DNA of 64,000 bases from Streptomyces sp. NBC_00341 (GTDB lineage Bacteria; Actinomycetota; Actinomycetes; Streptomycetales; Streptomycetaceae), in assembly GCF_041435055.1 (NCBI RefSeq), contig NZ_CP108002.1:5518001-5582000 (forward strand), written 5' to 3'. The notes below the pieces were generated by a model. It was given only the letters and a program-made list of their open reading frames with translations, made no database searches and was not told where the DNA came from. Position numbers and translations under genes: made by a program. Below, piece after piece: positions 19,347-28,354 of this stretch; the stretch's first letter is position 1; the number at the start of each line of letters is the position of its first letter.

Positions 19347-19835
19347 ATGAAGGACCTGGACAGGCTCGCAGAGCTCGGTGACGACTGGTGCGACCTGAGC
19401 GAGGGCTCCGACCTGACGGAGGAGTGCGACCGCGACCACGCGTCGCTGTCGCGCGAGCTCAGGACCGAGGTGCACCCCGCGCATCCGTTCTTCGGGGCGG
19501 CACTGGAAGTGATCGCGCATCGGTGGTCGAACGACGACGTGCTCTGCCGCCACCTCGATACACCCGCTCGCTACTCGATCATCCATCTCACGTGGTCGAA
19601 ACGTGAGGAGATCGGGAGCTGCCCCACGATCGACGCGGATGGGGAGTGGTCGCACATCGTCGCGTACGAGGACGGTATCGACGCAGCACTCAGTGCTGCG
19701 GAAGCGCTCGAACAGGACGGTCGGCGCGCCCCGATGGGGCCGGCGGGCACCGCGTCACGACCGATCACCGTAGAAGCGGTGCACGCGTGGCCCGAGGTTT
19801 CCGCCGTCCCGCACGGGCCCTGCGGGCGCGGGTAA
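19347..19835 (+). CDS. Hypothetical protein ending the DUF397 operon
   Basis: 162 aa, acidic in the first half (LAELGDDWCDLSEGSDLTEE). Its ATG follows the copy 3 stop by one base, so it is in the same operon. The central part (HPFFGAALEVIAHRWSNDDVL, ARYSIIHLTWSKREEIGSCP) reads like a soluble alpha/beta domain. No family recognised. A very strong hairpin starts directly after the TAA. Confidence 0.75.
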   Translation: MKDLDRLAELGDDWCDLSEGSDLTEECDRDHASLSRELRTEVHPAHPFFGAALEVIAHRWSNDDVLCRHLDTPARYSIIHLTWSKREEIGSCPTIDADGEWSHIVAYEDGIDAALSAAEALEQDGRRAPMGPAGTASRPITVEAVHAWPEVSAVPHGPCGRG

Positions 19836-19890
19836 AGCGTTGGGGCACGGGGCCACCAGGGTTGACCTGGTGGCCCCGTGCCCCAACGCT
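19836..19890 (+). terminator. 25-bp perfect hairpin terminator
   Basis: Stem 19836-19860 paired with 19866-19890, all 25 pairs matched, loop GTTGA. It begins immediately after the stop codon of the preceding gene and closes the XRE-DUF397 operon. Confidence 0.88.
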
Positions 19891-19922
19891 CGGTCAGGCT
19901 CCTCGCACAGAGGGAGTCCGGG

Positions 19923-19946
19923 CGCCCCGCTCCCTGGAGCGGGGCG
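19923..19946 (-). terminator. Hairpin downstream of DUF6131-type gene
   Basis: 11-bp stem (19923-19933 with 19936-19946) with a 2-nt loop, followed by a 14-bp perfect palindrome TGTCCAGCTGGACA (19947-19960). It lies 28 nt past the stop of the minus-strand small membrane gene. Confidence 0.6.
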
Positions 19947-19974
19947 TGTCCAGCTGGACACTCAAGGGCCCGTC

Positions 19975-20130
19975 CTAGAAGTAGTGCTTTCGTCCTCCGA
20001 CCGCGCGGCCCGTCGAGCCGAGGATCCACAGGATGGCGCCGACGACGATGAGTACACCGCCGATGGTCGTCAGCAGTCCCATGCCGACGAGCAGGCCGAT
20101 TATGAGCAGAATTAGACCCAGCAGAATCAT
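19975..20130 (-). CDS. Small membrane protein, DUF6131 type
   Basis: 51 aa, two hydrophobic stretches (LGLILLIIGLLVGMGLL and IGGVLIVVGAILWILG) and a short basic tail, GRAVGGRKHYF. It matches the small DUF6131 membrane family. AGGAA precedes the ATG by 4-5 nt. Longer in-frame starts upstream lack support. Function unknown. Confidence 0.82.
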   Translation of the reverse strand: MILLGLILLIIGLLVGMGLLTTIGGVLIVVGAILWILGSTGRAVGGRKHYF

Positions 20131-20593
20131 GTCAGTTCCTAACGTTAATTCTATTGGCGTGTATGAGATCCGCTGTGCAGCGACCTCGCCGCACACGGAC
20201 AGGTTCAGCCTGGCTGGATTCTGAATGGACAGCTGCCAGGATGCCGTCCTGATCGAACGTCTTCCCTGCGGATTCGACTTCACACACTACTTTCCTGAAT
20301 GAGATGAGGGAGGGGGCGAGGGGTGCCGGTGAACCGGCCCCTCCGGCGGCCCTGCGCATGAGGGTGCACAACCCTCCCCCCGTGCGGGCCGAACCTCACC
20401 TACCTGCGACTACAGCGTGGCTCCCTCATCGCCCGCACGCCCCCGCGTCGAGTCCGACCGGTCACACATGATTGGAAGCCGAACTGCGGGGCAGGCGCCT
20501 TTTTGAGAGCGCGTCACCAATCTGGATAAAGCCATTGCGGGCTGCGAAGAATTTCAGTCGTGGACCGCGAAAACTTCTGATGAGGAGACGCAT
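20131..20593. other. Intergenic region between two small stress-type genes
   Basis: 463 nt without a convincing gene. It should hold the divergent promoters of the DUF6131-type gene and the PRC-barrel gene. A candidate for the latter is TTGAGA (20503-20508), 16 nt, GATAAA (20525-20530). The region is less GC-rich than average around 20140-20300. No hairpin of note. Confidence 0.4.
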
Positions 20594-20947
20594 ATGAGTG
20601 AGAACATCTGGGGCTACACGTCGACCGCCGGTCACGCTGCGGGTACCGACCTGATCGGTTACAAGGTCGAGGCCACCGACGGAAGTATCGGAAAGGTCGA
20701 CAAGCATTCGGACGACGTCGACTCCGCGTATCTCGTGGTTGACACCGGTGTCTGGATCTTCGGCAAGCATGTGCTGCTGCCGGCCGGCACCGTGAAGACG
20801 ATCGACCAGGCGGAGCGGAAGATCTACGTCGATCTCACCAAGGAGCAGATCAAGGGCTCCCCGGAGTTCGACAAGGACAAGCACGTCGGCGATGCCGGCT
20901 ACCACGAGCAGCTCGGCGGCTACTACCAGAGCCACCGCCGCCACTGA
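20594..20947 (+). CDS. PRC-barrel domain protein
   Basis: 117 aa. The central PRC-barrel (about 18-85) shows DLIGYKVEATDGSIGKVDKHS, AYLVVDTGVWIFGKHVLLPAG and AERKIYVDLTKEQIKGSPEF. The C-terminus is a Tyr/His-rich tail. Such stand-alone PRC-barrel proteins are common in actinomycetes, often in stress regulons; function unknown. GAGGAGA precedes the ATG. A perfect hairpin follows. Confidence 0.9.
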   Translation: MSENIWGYTSTAGHAAGTDLIGYKVEATDGSIGKVDKHSDDVDSAYLVVDTGVWIFGKHVLLPAGTVKTIDQAERKIYVDLTKEQIKGSPEFDKDKHVGDAGYHEQLGGYYQSHRRH

Positions 20948-20966
20948 CACATCGTGCCGACGCGTA

Positions 20967-21000
20967 GGTGGGCCCCCCGGACAACTCCGGGGGGCCCACC
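20967..21000 (+). terminator. Terminator after PRC-barrel gene
   Basis: Perfect 15-bp stem (20967-20981 with 20986-21000) and CAAC loop, 19 nt past the stop. Confidence 0.85.
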
Positions 21001-21118
21001 CGCGCGTCGAGAACACGGACCAGGCGGAACGGGTGCTTGGGAGAGTGGTGTTGGGCCTACCCCTGCGGTGGTGCTGGACCGCTGGTGGGCCGAACGGCCC
21101 TTTCGTAGCGTCTTGCTC

Positions 21119-22096
21119 ATGACGAAAGCGACGAACGAAGAACGAACAGGCACCACCCGGCGGACGGCATTGCGTGGGCTGGGGCTCGCGGTCGGGGGTG
21201 CGGCACTGGCCACCGGGCTGGGGACCTCGCCGGCCGCAGCGGACCCGCGTCGCGGGCCCACCACCTACGTGCTGGTGCACGGTACCCACAGCGCCGGTGC
21301 GTTCTGGACCCCCATCGCGCGTGAGCTGACACTGCGCGGTCACCGCGTCGCCACGGTGGACCAGCCGCACCACGGCGCGGAGGCTTTCGTGCCGGAGTCG
21401 TACCAGCGGCAGGACCTCGAAGCGATGGCGGCCGAGGCCTCCCCGCTGAAGGGCCTCGGGCTGGACGACTACGAGGCGCGCGTCACCGGCATCGTCCGGC
21501 GGGCGGCGCGGAACGGCCCGGTGGTGCTGGTCGGGCACAGCCTGGGTGGCGTATCGGTCAGCCGGGTCGCCGATGCCGTCCCGCATCTGCTTCGCCACAT
21601 CTGCTACATGGCGGCGTTCTGCCCCAGCCGGGTCATGCCCTCAGCGGACGCCTGCACGGCGGCACCCGAGAACGCGGACGCCGTCAGCCCGGTCGAGCTG
21701 ACGGTGGGTGACCCGGACCGGCTCGGTGTCCTACGCCTGAACTTCCGGACGGGTGACAGCCACGCGCTGGCCCTCCTGAAGCAGATGATCTGCGCGGACT
21801 ACCCCGACGCCGACTTCCGCCGGACCCTGGCCGGCATGCAGACCGACGAGCCCGTCGCGGCGTACGCGGGCCGCGCGGTCGGCCGGGCCGGTAGCTGGGG
21901 ACGCGTCCCCCGCACCTACCTGCGTTTCGGCAGGGACCGGACGATCGCCACCGCGCTCCAGGACAGGATGATCGCGGAAGCCGACGCGTTCACCCCCGGC
22001 AACCGCTTCCGCGTGCACGACTTTCCCGGAGCGTCACACGTCGGCCCCCTGGACCCCCTCCCGGTCGCAGAAGCCCTGGACACGCTCGCGCGGTAG
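21119..22096 (+). CDS. Tat-exported alpha/beta hydrolase
   Basis: 325 aa. The N-terminus is a twin-arginine signal (TRRTALRGLGLAVGG then AALATGLGTSPAAADP). The mature part is an alpha/beta hydrolase: oxyanion region LVHGTHSAGAFW, nucleophile elbow VLVGHSLGG (Ser), and a C-terminal SHVGPLDP with the likely catalytic His. It resembles the salicylate-esterase/AB_hydrolase_6 type. The ATG at 21119 has no RBS but has TAGCGT seven nt upstream, so the mRNA may be leaderless. Substrate unknown. Confidence 0.9.
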   Translation: MTKATNEERTGTTRRTALRGLGLAVGGAALATGLGTSPAAADPRRGPTTYVLVHGTHSAGAFWTPIARELTLRGHRVATVDQPHHGAEAFVPESYQRQDLEAMAAEASPLKGLGLDDYEARVTGIVRRAARNGPVVLVGHSLGGVSVSRVADAVPHLLRHICYMAAFCPSRVMPSADACTAAPENADAVSPVELTVGDPDRLGVLRLNFRTGDSHALALLKQMICADYPDADFRRTLAGMQTDEPVAAYAGRAVGRAGSWGRVPRTYLRFGRDRTIATALQDRMIAEADAFTPGNRFRVHDFPGASHVGPLDPLPVAEALDTLAR

Positions 22097-22165
22097 GGAG
22101 GGGGGCGGGGGGAGCCCGGAGTCGCAGGCCGAGTGCGACGCCGGGGCCTCGCCGAAGCGGGTGGG

Positions 22166-22717
22166 TCAGATGTGTCCGAAGAACAGGCCGCCCGGCGCGT
22201 CAGGGTCGTTGGAGAGGAAGTGCTCGCGGACCGCGCGGATGAACTCGTGACGCGAGATCACGCCGTCACCGTCGGTGTCCAGCTTGGTGAACATGTCCAT
22301 CGCATCGGGACCGTCGGTCTTCCATACGTCCCTCAGGAAGCGGGCGAACTCGTCCTTGCTGATCTCGTTGTCGCCGTTTTCGTCGAGGACGTCGAAGATC
22401 GCGTGGCCGCCGCCCTCGGTCACGTTGAGCCGACTGGTGTCGATGACCGCGAGCCGGTTGGCCGTGATGAACTGGTCCTTCGTCAGCCGGTCCGCGTCCA
22501 CGCCCGAGTGGCGCAGCAGCTCCAGCCAGAAGATCTGGCAGAAGGACTGGAGAGCCCTGGCCCGGCGGTCGTCCTTGCCGAGCTGGTATGCCTGGATGTA
22601 GCGGTCGGCGAGCTTCTGGTAGTCCGTCCAGTCCACATAGCCGTCGTGGTTGGCGTCCATGCTGTCGAAGGTGCGATCGAGCTTGATGGTGACGATGTCC
22701 TGTGCCGCAGCGGTCAT
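22166..22717 (-). CDS. EF-hand calcium-binding protein (calerythrin/CabD-like)
   Basis: 183 aa. Three canonical EF-hand loops: DANHDGYVDWTDY (near residue 20), DENGDNEISKDEF and DTDGDGVISRHEF. A degenerate loop around GVDADRLTKDQF makes it a four-EF-hand sarcoplasmic/calerythrin-type protein, likely a cytosolic Ca2+ buffer or sensor. GGAAGGA lies eight nt before the ATG. An upstream in-frame start at 22804 lacks an RBS. Confidence 0.93.
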   Translation of the reverse strand: MTAAAQDIVTIKLDRTFDSMDANHDGYVDWTDYQKLADRYIQAYQLGKDDRRARALQSFCQIFWLELLRHSGVDADRLTKDQFITANRLAVIDTSRLNVTEGGGHAIFDVLDENGDNEISKDEFARFLRDVWKTDGPDAMDMFTKLDTDGDGVISRHEFIRAVREHFLSNDPDAPGGLFFGHI

Positions 22718-22905
22718 GGCCGAGTCCTTCCGTGATCTTGTCTCGGGCTTCTCAGCATGGGGAATCTCGGCCGGCAGCAACCGCGAATGCCCCCTACCGC
22801 ACACGATCTAGTGATCGTCTTTGCGTCATGGCTCATATCAGCCGTGCGAGTTCGAGTCTGATCGACGCGGGGGGCCCGACGCGGCACGCCGGGAGCGCTG
22901 CTCTC

Positions 22906-23793
22906 CTACCTCGGGCTCACCGCAGGCGCGTCGCCCGTCGCGTCGCCCGTGGCGTCGTCCTCCGCCGGGGCCTCGCCGAAGCGGGCCAGGGCCAGGGCGC
23001 CCGCGACGGCCACCGCGAAGCCGGTGATGGCCAGCCAGCCGAGGCCCTCGCGGGTACGGTCCCCGAGCCAGATGACGCCGACCAGTGCGGGGCCGATCGT
23101 CTCGCCCAGGACCATTCCGGCGGTCGCCGTCGTCACCGAGCCGCGTTGCAGCGCCGAGGTGAGCAGCAGGAACGCCGAGCCGCCGCCCACCAGCAGCGCG
23201 TACGTGGCCGGGTTGGTCAGCAGCGCGCCCGGTGACACGTCGTCGATGAGCCGGACGGCGACCTCCACCACGCCGAATCCGCAGCCCGCGCCGAGCCCCA
23301 GGACCAGTGCGCGGGCCCGCTCGGGCAGCCGGCCCGCCGCCGTACCGATCAGCAGGACGGCGACCGCGATCCCGAGCATCGACCAGCGCAGCGCGTCCGA
23401 GCCGGTCAGGTGGCCCTCGCCGCCGGAGGCGAGCCCCAGCATGCCCAGACCCGCGCAGACCACGGCGACGGCCGTCCACTCGGTGGAGCTCAGCCGCACC
23501 TGGAGCAGGCGGGCGGCGACGACGGCGGTGACGGCGAGACTCGCGGCCAGAGCCGCGCCGACCGCGTAGATGGGCAGCGAGCGCAGGGCGATGATCTGGA
23601 GCACGAAGCCGAGGCCGTCGAGAGCGAGTCCGGCGACGTAACGCCACTGCCGTACCGCCCGCAGCAGCAGCGCCGGATCGACCCCCGCCCCGGCGCCGGG
23701 CTCGGCCGCGGCCCGCGCGGCGACGGCCTGAAGGACGGAGGCCGTGCCGAAGCAGACCGCTGAACCGAGCGCGCAGATCATCCCCAGGAGCAC
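22906..23793 (-). CDS. DMT/EamA-type transporter
   Basis: 295 aa with about nine or ten hydrophobic segments (LLGMICALGSAVCFGTASVLQ, YAVGAALAASLAVTAVVA, WTAVAVVCAGLGMLGLA, GWLAITGFAVAVAGALALA) in the two-repeat EamA pattern. TATAGMVLGETIGPALVGV matches the family's second-half motif. Substrate unknown. The GTG at 23793 is used; an ATG four codons later is equally possible. Confidence 0.85.
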   Translation of the reverse strand: MLLGMICALGSAVCFGTASVLQAVAARAAAEPGAGAGVDPALLLRAVRQWRYVAGLALDGLGFVLQIIALRSLPIYAVGAALAASLAVTAVVAARLLQVRLSSTEWTAVAVVCAGLGMLGLASGGEGHLTGSDALRWSMLGIAVAVLLIGTAAGRLPERARALVLGLGAGCGFGVVEVAVRLIDDVSPGALLTNPATYALLVGGGSAFLLLTSALQRGSVTTATAGMVLGETIGPALVGVIWLGDRTREGLGWLAITGFAVAVAGALALARFGEAPAEDDATGDATGDAPAVSPR

Positions 23794-23839
23794 ACGGGGA
23801 CTCTACTGGGGCACCGAGCGCCGGAGGGGAGCCCGGTGG

Positions 23840-25045
23840 TCAGCCGCGCAGGACTTCGCGGAGCTGCTCCAGGCCCCAGTCCAGGTCCTCCTTGCTGATC
23901 ACCAGCGGCGGGGCGATCCGGATCGTCGAACCATGGGTGTCCTTCACCAGCACCCGGCGTTCCATCAGCTTCTCGGAGATCTCCCGGCCCGTGCCGTGAC
24001 CGGGGGCGATGTCGACACCCGCCCAGAGCCCGCGCCCCCGCACCGTCTCCACCGCACCCCCGCCCACCAGCAGCCCCAGCTCCTGGTGGAGGTGGTTGCC
24101 CAACTCCGTTGCCCGCTGCTGGAACTCACCGGTGCGCAGCATCGCGATGACCTCCAGCGCCACCGCGCACGCCAGCGGATTGCCGCCGAACGTCGAACCG
24201 TGCTCCCCGGGGCGGTACACCCCCAGCACCGCGGCCGACGACACCACGGCCGAGACCGGCACGACACCGCCGCCCAGCGCCTTGCCGAGCACGTACATGT
24301 CCGGCACGACGCCCTCGTGCTCGCACGCGAACGTCTTCCCGGTCCGGCCCAGGCCCGACTGGATCTCGTCCGCGATGAACAGCACATTCCGCTCGCGGGT
24401 CAGCTCCCGCACCCCGGGGAGGTAGCCGGGCGGCGGCACCAGCACCCCCGCCTCGCCCTGGATCGGCTCCAGCAGCACCGCCACGGTGTTCTCCGTCATC
24501 GCGGCCCGCAGCGCGGTCAGGTCCCCGTACGGCACGATCTCGAACCCCGGCGTGTACGGGCCGAAGTCCGCACGGGCCTCGTGGTCCGTGGAGAAGCTGA
24601 TGATCGTCGTCGTCCGGCCGTGGAAGTTGTCCGAAGCGACGATGATCTTGGCCATGCCGTCCGGGACGCCCTTGACCCGGTAGCCCCACTTGCGGGCGGT
24701 CTTCACCGCGGTCTCCACGGCCTCCGCCCCGGTGTTCATCGGCAGCACCATCTCCATGCCGCACAACTCGGCCAGCTGCGTACAGAAGTCGGCGAAGCGG
24801 TCGTGGTGGAAGGCCCGCGAGGTCAGGGTCACCCGCTCCAGCTGTGCCTTGGCCGCGTCGATCAGACGGCGGTTGCCGTGGCCGAAGTTGAGCGCCGAGT
24901 AGCCGGCGAGCATGTCCAGATAGCGCCGCCCCTCGACATCGGTCATCCAGGCACCCTCCGCCGTCGCGACGACGACAGGCAGCGGATGGTAGTTGTGCGC
25001 GCTGTGCGCATCGGCGGAGGCGATGGCGTCTTGCGTGGTCGACAC
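23840..25045 (-). CDS. rocD: Ornithine aminotransferase
   Basis: 401 aa class III aminotransferase that converts ornithine plus 2-oxoglutarate to glutamate-5-semialdehyde. Visible motifs are NYHPLPVVVATAEGAWMTDV, YLDMLAGYSALNFGHGN, MNTGAEAVETAVK, NFHGRTTTIISFS, LLEPIQGEAGV, FIADEIQSGLGRTG and the PLP lysine in VLGKALGGGVVPVSA. All match RocD. GTG 25045 has GGAG six to seven nt upstream. No arginase or proline gene is adjacent, so its pathway partner lies elsewhere. Confidence 0.95.
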   Translation of the reverse strand: MSTTQDAIASADAHSAHNYHPLPVVVATAEGAWMTDVEGRRYLDMLAGYSALNFGHGNRRLIDAAKAQLERVTLTSRAFHHDRFADFCTQLAELCGMEMVLPMNTGAEAVETAVKTARKWGYRVKGVPDGMAKIIVASDNFHGRTTTIISFSTDHEARADFGPYTPGFEIVPYGDLTALRAAMTENTVAVLLEPIQGEAGVLVPPPGYLPGVRELTRERNVLFIADEIQSGLGRTGKTFACEHEGVVPDMYVLGKALGGGVVPVSAVVSSAAVLGVYRPGEHGSTFGGNPLACAVALEVIAMLRTGEFQQRATELGNHLHQELGLLVGGGAVETVRGRGLWAGVDIAPGHGTGREISEKLMERRVLVKDTHGSTIRIAPPLVISKEDLDWGLEQLREVLRG

Positions 25046-25182
25046 GGGATCTCCGTTCGTCGTGCGGATTGGGTTGGTGTGCCCACTTTGTATCGTCGGT
25101 CGGATCGCCCACGAGGAAACCTTCACTTCACGGCGCGCCCGCGCCCTCGGCGGGTTGAGGGCGACCGGCAGGGGTGACGGAG

Positions 25183-25755
25183 TCAGTCCCCGCGCGGGCC
25201 CCGGAAGTCCACCGAGGTGACCAGGACGTAGTCGAAGAAGACGGGGTCCCCCTCCTCGTCCACCGGATACTCGAAGCTGCTCTCGTTCGAGAGGATCACC
25301 TTGAGATCGGGGAGGGTGTCGACCCCGTCATCGTTCTGCTCGACCGTGTGACCCAGCTCGCCCGCCCGAGCCGGTGCCACCGGCTCGGCGGCGCACCCCG
25401 GCACCGGTCCACCCGCCCGTCCGGCGGCAGGCCCGGACGGGTCGTACCGCACCTCGACCCCGCCGAAGTCGAACCAGTCCATGACCGCGGCCCGGACCGG
25501 GGGCGTCAGCACCAGCACGACCAGGAGGCCCGACAGCGCGGCCGCCAGCAGCCGGGCGCGGCGGCGGACCCACACCCGGGCCCGCTCCCGCCGGCCCGGG
25601 GCGGCGGGAGCGGGCACCCCTTCGGCGACGATCCGCGCCAGCACCCGCTCCGCCATCGTCAGCCCGGCGTCCCCCGGAACCTCCAGACCGCGCCCCAGCG
25701 CCAGAAGCTCCGCCCGCAGCCGTGCCCGGCCGCCCTGCGGCTCCGGCTCATTCAC
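25183..25755 (-). CDS. Putative anti-sigma-like membrane protein
   Basis: About 190 aa. The first 70 residues are cytoplasmic and helical (RLRAELLALGRGLEVPGD, MAERVLARIVAEG), followed by one membrane segment (RLLAAALSGLLVVLVLTPP) and an extracytoplasmic domain of about 90 residues. I chose GTG 25755 (AAGGA ten nt upstream), which overlaps the sigma-factor stop by 8 nt; GTGs at 25773 and 25785 are alternatives. Position directly after an ECF sigma gene suggests an anti-sigma factor, but no zinc-binding HXXXCXXC motif is present. Confidence 0.72.
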   Translation of the reverse strand: MNEPEPQGGRARLRAELLALGRGLEVPGDAGLTMAERVLARIVAEGVPAPAAPGRRERARVWVRRRARLLAAALSGLLVVLVLTPPVRAAVMDWFDFGGVEVRYDPSGPAAGRAGGPVPGCAAEPVAPARAGELGHTVEQNDDGVDTLPDLKVILSNESSFEYPVDEEGDPVFFDYVLVTSVDFRGPRGD

Positions 25756-26572
25756 ATCCCCGGCGTCCTTCACGCTTCCCGTCACCCCCTTCCGTCGGCT
25801 GTGCCGGCACAGCCGGGCCCACCTCGTGCCTATCGACCGCGCCCGCCGGGCCTGCCGAGCCCGCCGCGCCCAGCGGGGCGAAGGGGCCGTGCGGGCCCAG
25901 CGCCCCGAGGCTCTTCTCCAGCTTCTTGAGCGCGCGGTTCAGCCGGGACTTCACCGTGCCCCGCGGCCAGTCCAGCGTCCGGGCCGTCTCCGCCTCGTCC
26001 ATCTCCAGCAGATAGCGGCAGGTGACGACCTGGCGCTGCTTCTCGCCCAGCCCGTCCAGAGCCGCTATCAGCAGCGTCCGCCGCTCCTGGGCCAGTGCGG
26101 CCGCCGCCGGATCCGTCGCGTCCGGTATCAGCGGATCGGCCTCCCGCAGCCCCGCCTCGCGGCCGGCCACCGCGCGCAGCCGGCCGGCCGAGCGGACTGT
26201 GTTCCTGGTCTCATTCACGACGATCCGCAACAGCCACGGCCGGAACGCGGCGCCCTCGCGGAAACTCCCGAGCGAGCGGTACGCCTTGAAGAAGGCGGAC
26301 TGCACCACATCCTCCGCCTCCGCCCCGGCGCCGAAGGCGACCGCCGCACGCAGCGCGGCGCCCGTGTGCGCGCGCACCAGCTCGGCGTACGCCTCGGCCT
26401 CGCCCGCGCGCACCCGCGCGATCACCGCCGCCTCGGAGACGGGCCCGTCCGGCGCCCGGTCCTTCCGCCCTCCGGCGGGCGCGAAAGCGCGGCCCGCACC
26501 GTCGTCATCGATGGCGCGGCCCCCCTTCCGGCCCGGCTGCAGGGCCCCCTCCTGCGTCCTCACACCTTTCAT
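25748..26572 (-). CDS. ECF RNA polymerase sigma factor
   Basis: About 274 aa. Region 2 (about 55-125) shows [39 protein letters not shown] and [15 protein letters not shown]. Region 4 (about 165-215) shows [20 protein letters not shown] and [21 protein letters not shown] 55-residue Ala/Gly/Pro tail follows. ATG 26572 is the best start but lacks a clear RBS. Divergent from trpS by 46 nt. Downstream is its likely membrane partner. Confidence 0.9.
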   Translation of the reverse strand: MKGVRTQEGALQPGRKGGRAIDDDGAGRAFAPAGGRKDRAPDGPVSEAAVIARVRAGEAEAYAELVRAHTGAALRAAVAFGAGAEAEDVVQSAFFKAYRSLGSFREGAAFRPWLLRIVVNETRNTVRSAGRLRAVAGREAGLREADPLIPDATDPAAAALAQERRTLLIAALDGLGEKQRQVVTCRYLLEMDEAETARTLDWPRGTVKSRLNRALKKLEKSLGALGPHGPFAPLGAAGSAGPAGAVDRHEVGPAVPAQPTEGGDGKREGRRGCE

Positions 26573-26618
26573 ACACCGGCTGCCCGAGATCGGTTCCGTA
26601 CCTGAGACAATGATTTCT

Positions 26619-27632
26619 ATGGCCTCTGAACGTCCCCGTGTGCTCTCCGGAATCCAGCCCACCGCAGGCTCGTTCCACCTCGGCAACTACCTCGGCGCGG
26701 TCCGCCAGTGGGTGGCCCTGCAGGAGTCCCACGACGCCTTTTACATGGTCGTCGACCTGCACGCGATCACCATCGCGCAGCCCCCCGAGGAACTGCGCGC
26801 CAACACCAGGCTCGCCGTCGCCCAGCTGCTCGCCGCCGGGGTCGACCCGGACCGCTGCACGCTCTTCGTCCAGAGCCACGTCCCCGAGCACGCCCAGCTC
26901 GGCTGGGTCATGAACTGCTTGGCCGGCTTCGGTGAGGCGGCCAGGATGACGCAGTTCAAGGACAAGTCCGGCAAGCAGGGCACCGACCGCACCACGGTCG
27001 GGCTCTTCACCTATCCGATGCTGATGGTCGCGGACATCCTGCTCTACCAGGCCGACCAGGTCCCGGTGGGCGAGGACCAGCGCCAGCACCTGGAGCTGAC
27101 CCGCAACCTCGCGGAGCGGTTCAACGGCACCTACGGCGACACGTTCACCGTGCCGGACCCGTACATCCTCAAGGAGACGGGAAAGATCTACGACCTCCAG
27201 GACCCGTCCGCCAAGATGAGCAAGTCGTCGGCGAACCCCAAGGGTCTGATCAACCTCCTCGACGAGCCGAAGGTCACCGCCAAGAAGGTGAAGAGCGCGA
27301 TCACCGACACCGACACGGTGATCCGCTTCGACCCGGCGGAGAAGCCGGGCGTCAGCAATCTGCTCTCCATCTACTCGACGCTCACCGACACGTCCGTCGC
27401 CGACCTGGAGCAGAAGTACGAGGGCAAGGGCTACGGTGCGCTGAAGACCGACCTCGCGGAGGTCATGGTCGATTTCGTCACACCGTTCCGCACCCGCACC
27501 CAGGAATATCTCGACGACACCGAGACGCTGGACTCCATCCTGGCCAAGGGAGCGGAGAAGGCCAGGGCCGTCGCCGCCGAGACCCTGGCGCGGACCTACG
27601 ACCGGATGGGTCTTCTGCCCGCGAAGCACTGA
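26619..27632 (+). CDS. trpS: Tryptophanyl-tRNA synthetase
   Basis: 337 aa class I synthetase charging tRNA-Trp. The HIGH-type motif is [18 protein letters not shown] at the N-terminus, with DLHAIT and [32 protein letters not shown] in the Rossmann domain. The KMSKS loop is [11 protein letters not shown]. The C-terminal tRNA-binding helices are normal. ATG 26619 gives the family start [15 protein letters not shown]; another ATG lies three codons upstream at 26610. GACAAT sits seven nt before 26619, so a leaderless mRNA is possible. Confidence 0.97.
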   Translation: MASERPRVLSGIQPTAGSFHLGNYLGAVRQWVALQESHDAFYMVVDLHAITIAQPPEELRANTRLAVAQLLAAGVDPDRCTLFVQSHVPEHAQLGWVMNCLAGFGEAARMTQFKDKSGKQGTDRTTVGLFTYPMLMVADILLYQADQVPVGEDQRQHLELTRNLAERFNGTYGDTFTVPDPYILKETGKIYDLQDPSAKMSKSSANPKGLINLLDEPKVTAKKVKSAITDTDTVIRFDPAEKPGVSNLLSIYSTLTDTSVADLEQKYEGKGYGALKTDLAEVMVDFVTPFRTRTQEYLDDTETLDSILAKGAEKARAVAAETLARTYDRMGLLPAKH

Positions 27633-27738
27633 GTCCAAGGACCCTGGCGGTACCACCTCCACAGGCGGCACACTGGCGGCGTGAAGCTTGCGGCCGTCAG
27701 TGGCCGAAAACAGACCATCGAGGATTGAGGAGAACGAC

Positions 27739-28329
27739 GTGGGGACCGTAACGCTCGGCGTTTCGATCGCGGTCCCGGAGCCCTACGGCAGCCTGCTCCA
27801 GCAGCGGCGCGCGAGCTTCGGGGACCCTGCCGCACATGGCATTCCCACCCACGTCACCCTCCTTCCGCCGACCGAGGCGGAGGCGGCCCGGCTGCCCGCG
27901 ATCCAGGCACATCTCGCCGGGATCGCGTCCGGTGGCCGCCCCTTCCCGATGCGGCTGTCCGGCACGGGCACCTTCCGCCCGCTCTCGCCGGTCGTCTTCG
28001 TCCAGGTCGTCGAGGGCGCCTCGGCCTGCTCCTGGCTGCAGAAGCGGGTCCGGGACGCGTCGGGGCCGCTGGTGCGCGAGCTCCAGTTCCCGTACCACCC
28101 GCACGTGACCGTGGCGCACGACATCTCCGAAGAGGCGATGGACCGGGCGTACGCGGAGCTGGGCGATTACGAGGCCGCCTGGACCTGCGGTTCCTTCGCG
28201 CTGTACGAGCAGGGCCCGGACAGCGTCTGGCGCAAGATCAACGAGTTCCCGTTCGCGGCGGGGGGCGGCGCGCCCGCCCTCCCCGCGCAGAGCGGCAGCT
28301 CCGTGGACGCGCCCTCGCTCCACCCCTGA
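27739..28329 (+). CDS. 2'-5' RNA ligase family 2H phosphoesterase
   Basis: 196 aa with the two HXTX motifs of the 2H superfamily (HVTLLPPTE near residue 40, HVTVAHD near residue 125). These are the catalytic histidines of LigT/CPDase-type RNA ligases and cyclic phosphodiesterases. The context (YGSLLQQRRASFGD, PHPHVTV-type spacing) fits the YjcG/LigT-like group. GTG 27739 has GAGGAGAA seven nt upstream. It follows trpS on the same strand by 106 nt. RNA substrate unknown. Confidence 0.88.
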   Translation: MGTVTLGVSIAVPEPYGSLLQQRRASFGDPAAHGIPTHVTLLPPTEAEAARLPAIQAHLAGIASGGRPFPMRLSGTGTFRPLSPVVFVQVVEGASACSWLQKRVRDASGPLVRELQFPYHPHVTVAHDISEEAMDRAYAELGDYEAAWTCGSFALYEQGPDSVWRKINEFPFAAGGGAPALPAQSGSSVDAPSLHP

Positions 28330-28354
28330 GCCGATAGGCCCGGGGGCCGCCGGA

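Noticed and set aside
20132..20371. 79-codon minus-strand frame upstream of the DUF6131-type gene
   Set aside because: No RBS, mixed codon bias and no recognisable protein; more likely promoter region.
23744..25177. 477-codon plus-strand frame opposite rocD
   Set aside because: rocD carries all class III aminotransferase motifs on the other strand; the opposite frame is rich in His/Arg/Gln with no domain.
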